DNA from: Thalassia testudinum
Lineage: Eukaryota > Streptophyta > Magnoliopsida > Alismatales > Hydrocharitaceae
DNA: 64,000 nt
Direction: 5' to 3'
Assembly (NCBI GenBank): GCA_037157565.1
Contig: JAZHRO010000022.1
Location: 496,001 to 560,000 of the forward strand
Below the pieces are notes generated by a model that was not told the DNA's origin, did no database searches, and saw nothing but the letters and a program-made list of their open reading frames with translations. Position 1 is the first letter of the stretch, and every line of letters begins with the position of its first letter. Positions 57,999 through 64,000 of the stretch are shown in pieces. The translations under genes and the position numbers were made by a program.

Positions 57999-60610
57999 TG
58001 TTAACATGCTTTTGTCGAATTTAAAATACGCGTTGTAGCATAGTCAACAAAATCGAATCAACATTTAAATTTATAAACTCAAGAAATAGAAATAAGTCTG
58101 AGGTTGTTCGTAAGGAGCAAGTATAACAAATCGATTCACTAATCACAATAATCAAAAATAGCAATTGCAAGTGAATTAGATAATAAAAAATGATATGCAA
58201 TATATATTAGAAATGTGTCTCAGAATATCAAGTATCAGAGTGTAAAAAGAATGGGTAAAATTGGTGGTTTGAACCACCAAATTTAACCCTACAATTAAGC
58301 TCTAATCAATATCTTAAATAATCCATCAGTAACCACAATCGAATATCTCAGCAAATATTAGAACCAAGGTAAAGCACCAAGTTAGATGTCGTGATTACGG
58401 CTCAGACGCTTTATCTCTACAACCTCAGAAGAACCGCAAGGCACAAACCTTGCAAGCACGAGCTACAGGAGGCAAGCTCATGAATTGGCTAAGTGTTGAG
58501 CAAGGAGAGGAGGGGGCACGAATCTCGAGGCTACAGTGCAAAAACCCCCTCCCTCCTCAGATTTCTCTCAGACCCGGGTGAACAGTAACTGGGCAATCAG
58601 ATCTAGCTCAGACCTGCAGGTGTGATCACGGGCGAGGGCGTGCATTGACGCGTGCGTGGATGGGGACCTCACCCCCGGTGCATGCTGAGGCAATGAGCCC
58701 TGAGCACGAATTGCCTTTATCTGCCTTCGCACACTGCTGAGTCCCCGATGTGGGACTAAAGTAGTAGCTCCTTCGTTGTTTCCTTCACAAGCTACAGCTG
58801 AATGGATCGAGGAATTAAGGCAGTAGTTGTGGCTTCCTCGTGTGATTGAAGACCTGGGAAGCTGCAGCAGATGGGTCCACTTCGATTGAGGGCACCAGTA
58901 AGTTGAGTGATGGCTAGAGATGGGTGAATGTGACCGAAGAAGACGGTGGCAGCGACGGCGCTCCGACGAATACTTGAAGAGCAAAATACGACTCACAGCC
59001 CAATCAAAACAGCTCAAGAGTTTCGCTAGTGTGCAGCGAGTGCGGTAGTGGTTGTGATGTGGTGGTTCGAGGTGCGGAGTGGCCTATCGATGTCGGATAA
59101 AGCGAGCGGAGGGTGTGGAGTTCGATAGGGCAATGGAGAGTATAAAGCCCTAAATTTCGTTAGGGCTTTTACTCAGTGTGATACGGCAGAGGTTGTGGAG
59201 GCGGTGGAAGTGTCTTTGATGGTCTGTGGTGTCGATGCGAGCTCACTGGAGCTCGTGCCAGCAGTGAGGAAGACGACAAGGTTGAGGGTGGTGCGTTAGT
59301 CGAAATGAAATTCAAGGGTGCAAGGATGGTCTAGAGAGAGCGAGAGAGAGAGGAAGAAGATGGGGAGCTTAGCTAAGAGGGAGGAGTCAAGATGCGTCCG
59401 GTGTTGATCGGCTGAGTGCGAGGAAGATGAAGTTGACGGCAAGAAAGAGTGGTGACAACGAGGAAGGAGAAGGTTCTTACTGTGGCTGGCGAGGAGCGAA
59501 AAATCGAGATGAAGGCGGAGAACCTTCCAATTTGATTGTTAGGAGGCCGAATGAAGAAGATAGAAGGACTCATTAGAGCGCAAGTGCAGTTGACCGAACA
59601 AGAAGAAGAGGGGATTTCCGGCTCAAACTTGGTTAAGGAGGACGACCTGGACTCAAGGGCTCTTTATAGAGCTCAAAAAACGAGTTCAAAGGCAAGGAAA
59701 GAGCCAAATTTGGCCACGGTTTCAGGGAAAAAATCCCCAAATTTCCTCTCGTTCTCTTGATCTCTATGGGTCGATTTGGGGCTCTTGAGGTAGTTCAATT
59801 GATTGGGAATCATCTTCGGATCAATCCCTCTAAATTTGGAAGGATTTGGATCTGATCTGAGGGAAAAATCCTCCCTCGAATCTCGGCTGTGAAGCTCCGT
59901 TCACACCAATGGCGATAGGGACCCATTTAAAGAAAGCAATGAGAAAGTTAGGGACCCAATTGCAATAAAATTGAAACCTGGGGGGCTAAATGTAAGAAAC
60001 AGAATTTTTAAGGGCTAAATACAAACTAAGTCAAGATAGACTCTGATTGAGCCTAAATTTTGGTGCTAAACTAATTTAGACCCAAGGAATCTAATGGTAA
60101 ACTTGGATTTGAGTTTTGACTACGTTTAACTAGGAAATTTGCATAGAAGCCCAAATCAAGATAAATTTCTGTCTGGAACTCTATTCTACATCAAAATAGG
60201 TTCAGATGGTCAAACTAAGGGTACTAAACCTCTTAAAATATTTTTCTATGAATTTTAGGAGATTTAAATTAATTTTATCATTACCAAAACCTCTTTAATT
60301 TAAGTGGGTTGATAATTAGGGTTTTAGTATTGTTTTCACCCTCAAAATGCATGAAACTCCGTTTCTACCAATGTTGACCCACTTTTTCGACTTTTGTGCT
60401 CATTTGACCTTTAATTAACCCTCGAGTGACCCCGTGATTATTCTATATTTGTAATGTGCTGTTAAAATTACAAAATTAACCCCAATTCCTTGTTTTCTTT
60501 TCAAATTAGAATGATGCAGAGTCGTGACCCTTAAACGATAAGGTAGGAGCTTTTATTATTCAAACCTGACTAAATGTGGCTAGTTAGAGCCCATGATGGT
60601 GTTACCATCA
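57999..60610. mobile_element. solo LTR, 2.6 kb, in copia integrase
   Basis: TGTTAACATG at 57999 to GTTACCATCA at 60610 (TG...CA), with perfect duplication CATAT at 57994-57998 and 60611-60615. No gag or pol frame inside; GC-rich middle (58380-59760) with short chance frames. Size and layout fit a solo LTR of a large gypsy element such as the Tat group, but no internal region confirms that. The last bases form a hairpin TGATGG-TGTTA-CCATCA. Confidence 0.8.
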
Positions 60611-60615
60611 CATAT

Positions 60616-61020
60616 ACTTCCCAATAAAATGGAATGGCTAGGAGGAAACACCATTATGTTTTAGATGTTACTAGAACTCTTCTTATCTAAACTAGTGTTT
60701 CATTATCATATTGGGGGAATGCAATACTTACCATGTGTTAATTAACCTAATGCCTTCTACTGTCCTCGATGAAGAGATTCCATATTATATAATGTTTCTT
60801 GACAAGGAACTCTTTCGAATACCACCTAAGGTATTCAAATATGCCTCATTTGCCCACTTATTTGGTCCCAACAGGGACAAGCTTTCTACCTATGCAATCA
60901 AATGTGATTTTATGGGGTACTCTAGGGCTCATAAATGGTATAGATGCTATGATCCTATCGGCAAGCACCACTATGTCAGTTCCAATGTCATTTTTTGAAT
61001 TCATACCATTTTATTCTTCA
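60616..61020 (+). pseudogene. pol: copia integrase, C-terminal part
   Basis: Continues from 57998. Readable pieces include PSTVLDEEIPYYIMF, then KVFKYASFAHLFGPNRDKLS and IKCDFMGYSRAHKWYRCYDP, the conserved copia stretch usually ending in VFLGYS...GYRCY. Frame 60711-60998 holds most of it. Integrase would insert the element's DNA into the genome; here it is dead. Confidence 0.85.
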
Positions 61021-61339
61021 GCCAGCTCTTGGATTGATACTCTTACTACCAAAAATGAAGCTATCATTCCCAAGCCTACTCTTGATAATGAGGTTGATAG
61101 CAAGTTCAGGATGATCCATGCTCACCGTCATTTGCATCAGAAAGACTTCCCTTGTCTTGAGCTAGAGCCATCATCTACACCTAAGGTGATCCCTACACTT
61201 AATAGTATTGATGCTCCATCTAGGACTGTTGCACCATTGACTACTAGTGTTCTAGTGGTTCAGGAAGATCTCGACAACTTGAATTGATGAGCAAATGATG
61301 TTGCGGATGAGTCTGGAGATGATGGTCTCGATCTTCCCA

Positions 61340-62940
61340 TTGCTTTGCGAAAGAGTATTAGGTCGTGCACAATGCACCCCATTCCTAAGCACATGTCTAT
61401 GGTCAATTTATCTGGTCAATATAGGCAGTTAAGCTTGTGTATCTCGACTTTTTATACACCTACTACTCATCATAAGGCACTACATGATCTAAAGTGGCAA
61501 CAGGCCATGAAGGATGACATATGTGCATTGATCTCGTGAAGAACCTGGAGTCTTGTCAACCCACCATTAGATGCTACGGTGGTAGGCCACAAATGGGAAT
61601 TCATAGTCAAACACAAGCTCGATGGATTTGTGGAGCAATACAAGGCCTGATTGATGGCAAAGGAGTACATGTAGACATATGAGGTGGATTATTTTGACAC
61701 ATTTTCTCTTATCAGATGACTTCCCATGTTTAGATACTTATTTTTGTTGTAGTTCACTTAGATTGGTCGCTTCACTAGCTAGACATAAAAAATGAATTCC
61801 TTTATAGTGATCTTCAAGAGAGTGCTTACATGCAACAACCTTCGAGGTTCAAAGTGGAGGGGGTGTAGCAAAGTGTAAGTCTGCAAGGCAAACAAAACTA
61901 TTTATGAGCTCAAATAGAGTCCACATGCATGGCTTCAAAAGTTGTCTAATATCATTGATAGGATTGATTTTAGGAAATCATCTGCAAACCATTCACTATT
62001 TGTGAAGAGAATAGAAAAAGGACGAGTATATGTAAGTGACATTATATTAAATAGGGATGACAAATGTGGCATCAAGACCAATGAGTTCTTAGCCAAGCAC
62101 TTTGTTACAAATGACTTTGGCCCACTATGATATTTTCTCAAGACAGAAGTGGCTTGGAATTGATGGGGGAAGAGGAAGTATGTAGTTGGTCTCCTAGAGG
62201 AGACTAGTATGTTGGGTGCCAAGCTTGCATTTCTTTCCATTGATTAAAGTGTACATCAATACAGAGATAACTTAGGATAGAATGATGCGAGATGGTTTAG
62301 GTGCCTTGTGGGGAAATTGTTGTATGACATTGTTATACAACCTGACATCACTCTTATAGTGAGCAAGGTGAGTCAATTTATAAACAAACTAAAAAGGATA
62401 CATTGAGATGCAACTATGATAATTTTTAAGAACTTAAAATCTGCATCAAGGAAAGGGTTGTTTTCTCAAGGTAACGTGACTCAGATGTGAATTATGCAAG
62501 GAGCCCTATGAATAGAAAATCTACCACTGGATTATGCACATTTGTTAAGGGAAATATGGTTACTTGGTGAAGCAAGAAGCAGAAGATTGTGATCAAATCT
62601 AGGGCTAAATTTGAATATGAGGCTATGACCTAAGCCACATGTGAACCCATGTGGATTTATTCCATCCTTGTTGATTTGGATCTCTCTCTACCTGGCCCTT
62701 TGCAGATGAAGTGTGATAACCACGTGATGTTATTCATCGTTAATAATCCAATCTTCCATGAAATGACTCAACATGTGAAAGTGGATTATCACAACACCCG
62801 TAATATGAACCAAAAGGGTTCACTTACACTTCTCGTGTGACACCTTGAGAACAAATTGATGACATGTTCACCAAAACACTTCCAAGATCATCCTTTGATT
62901 GTTGTTGTTCCAATCTAAACATGGTAGACATCTGTGCTTC
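61340..62940 (+). pseudogene. pol: copia reverse transcriptase and RNase H, decayed
   Basis: RT start: ALHDLKWQQAMKDDI, TWSLVNPP, VGHKWEFIVKHKLDGFVEQYKA, AKEYM-TYEVDYFDTFS. Further on: a TIYELK-SPHAWLQKLS segment (usual LYGLKQSPRAW), then RNase H with MKCDNHVMLFIVNNPIFHEMTQHVKVDYH near 62706-62795, and a tail matching the ADIFTK region. Many stops and shifts make it older than the gypsy elements. The catalytic YVDD is not readable. No 3' LTR recognised after it. Confidence 0.85.
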
Positions 62941-64000
62941 AACTTAAAGAAAAAATATAAAAAGTTTTGATCTATACTTCTCTATGGTTTTATTTTCCTT
63001 TAAAGAACTGAATGCAATTTACCCCTAGCCTACCCCTATATTCCAGTTTCATACTTCTCAACAGTTTCCAGTGGAAAACAATCACACAAGTTCCCAACAT
63101 CTAACAACACGAGGACAGAAATCCTCACCAACAAAATCGGCCGACTTCACCAGGTGAAGCCCTCTCGGTCAGTCCCATTTCCTGTAGTGATTACACCCAT
63201 GGCTTCTTGACCATCAAAATCCAAAACCTAAAAAAACACCAATGTCCAACCGTTGGAATAGTTATGAGGTAGAAGAGACGATCAGAATCCATGAATCAAC
63301 ATGAAAAACATCAAGCCACTCCGAAATATCTGGCTTTGCGGTGCAACAATCAAATGTAGAACAAAAGGCAGCTGCACATACTTTTCATTCAACAACACAA
63401 ACAAGCGGAATTGTGCAGCATACTGCTCTATCAGATGCGCTCCAGTCACTGTACATCCTTACAGTTATTGTCACACGGAACTGAACTCGTAAGTATATAT
63501 GCACATTTTCACACGTGAGAACTGTGCATATGCATTAGTGCTCTATGCATTTACACGATGGAGCCAAGCGGCTCCATGTAGCATGTGTATTTACAACTGG
63601 TATGACACATGCAAAGTGTAGGCCTTCATTTTTATCTTCATTGGTGACTACTTTATTGTGATTGGCGTGATCTGAACACGCAATACCTCATGAACTGCCC
63701 CTCGGCCGAGTATAGAACAAAGAGCTGCTTCTCCTGGTGTGGTTAGATTGCCTAAAGTGACCTTGTGATAGGAGCGTTCATCGGGCAAGCGGTATCCGAA
63801 GGACCATCTGCCAAGCCGAAGTGTGAACACGCAGATCTGACGGTTGGATATGCCACGAGAGTGAAGGGCTTCGTTGACGATGTCTCCCTGCCAATAGAAT
63901 TACAGAAATCTAAGTTGGCTCTCAATGCCCCCATGATTCAACATATCAAATGAAAACAGAGAGGCCGGTGCTGCAAGATCATGTCGTAGGAGAAAAAAAG
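62941..64000. other. unassigned 3' flank
   Basis: No gene recognised. 63640-63955 is more GC-balanced, with overlapping open frames on both strands (plus 63765-63953; minus 63648-63830), none of a known family. It may be a low-copy or host-derived stretch. Confidence 0.3.

Noticed and set aside
63648..63953. Host gene fragment near the right edge
   Set aside because: Open frames on both strands, none with a family match; kept only as an unassigned region.

Overview
This is plant nuclear DNA made almost entirely of nested transposable elements. The host clues are long terminal repeats (LTRs) of Ty3/gypsy chromoviruses resembling the Tekay/Del lineage, SIRE/Maximus-type Ty1/copia elements, and a CACTA transposon. 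Internal regions carry nonsense codons that mostly look like C-to-T decay at once-methylated sites. I recognise no intact host gene and cannot name the species; a large, repeat-rich angiosperm genome is the most I would claim.

Layout. 1-4648: minus-strand gypsy LTR, a scrap of gag with its primer binding site (PBS), and a second LTR. 4649-15262: a copia (SIRE-type) relic, split by a CACTA transposon (5244-12860, 3-bp target-site duplication AAT) and by a short gypsy LTR (13313-14359). 15410-15843 plus 27401-27530: an old plus-strand gypsy pol split by a large minus-strand gypsy element (15844-27400, duplication GAAGG). That element keeps gag, protease, reverse transcriptase (RT), RNase H, integrase and chromodomain, but it is a chimera of two insertions. 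27531-32370: no recognisable gene apart from one weak small open frame. 32371-41290: one gypsy LTR in three pieces, interrupted by a copia solo LTR (33812-35486) and by a SIRE-type relic (35946-40708), which itself contains another copia solo LTR (36529-38248, duplication GTTGG). 41291-47184: AT-rich, with a candidate DNA transposon and a 146-bp tandem repeat. 47190-53748: plus-strand gypsy element (duplication ATCGT) deleted from RT into its 3' LTR. 53754-56690: unassigned LTR-like DNA. 56690-62940: plus-strand copia relic, its integrase split by a 2.6-kb solo LTR (57999-60610, duplication CATAT). 62941-64000: unassigned.

Most interesting signal. A perfect 12-bp palindrome, CCAGACGTCTGG (core GACGTC), occurs in dense irregular arrays in the LTRs of two unrelated superfamilies. 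In the copia solo LTRs the array sits just upstream of the TATA box; in the gypsy LTRs it lies on both sides of it. A related SIRE-type LTR carries, in the same promoter-proximal place, an array of a different 10-bp palindrome, GTACCGGTAC. This looks like swappable regulatory modules (transcription-factor or anti-silencing-factor sites) acquired by competing retrotransposons. Other conserved palindromes in the gypsy LTRs are described separately: an AT-centred one resembling heat-shock elements, and CCGTTAACGG alternating with CCGCTAGCGG.
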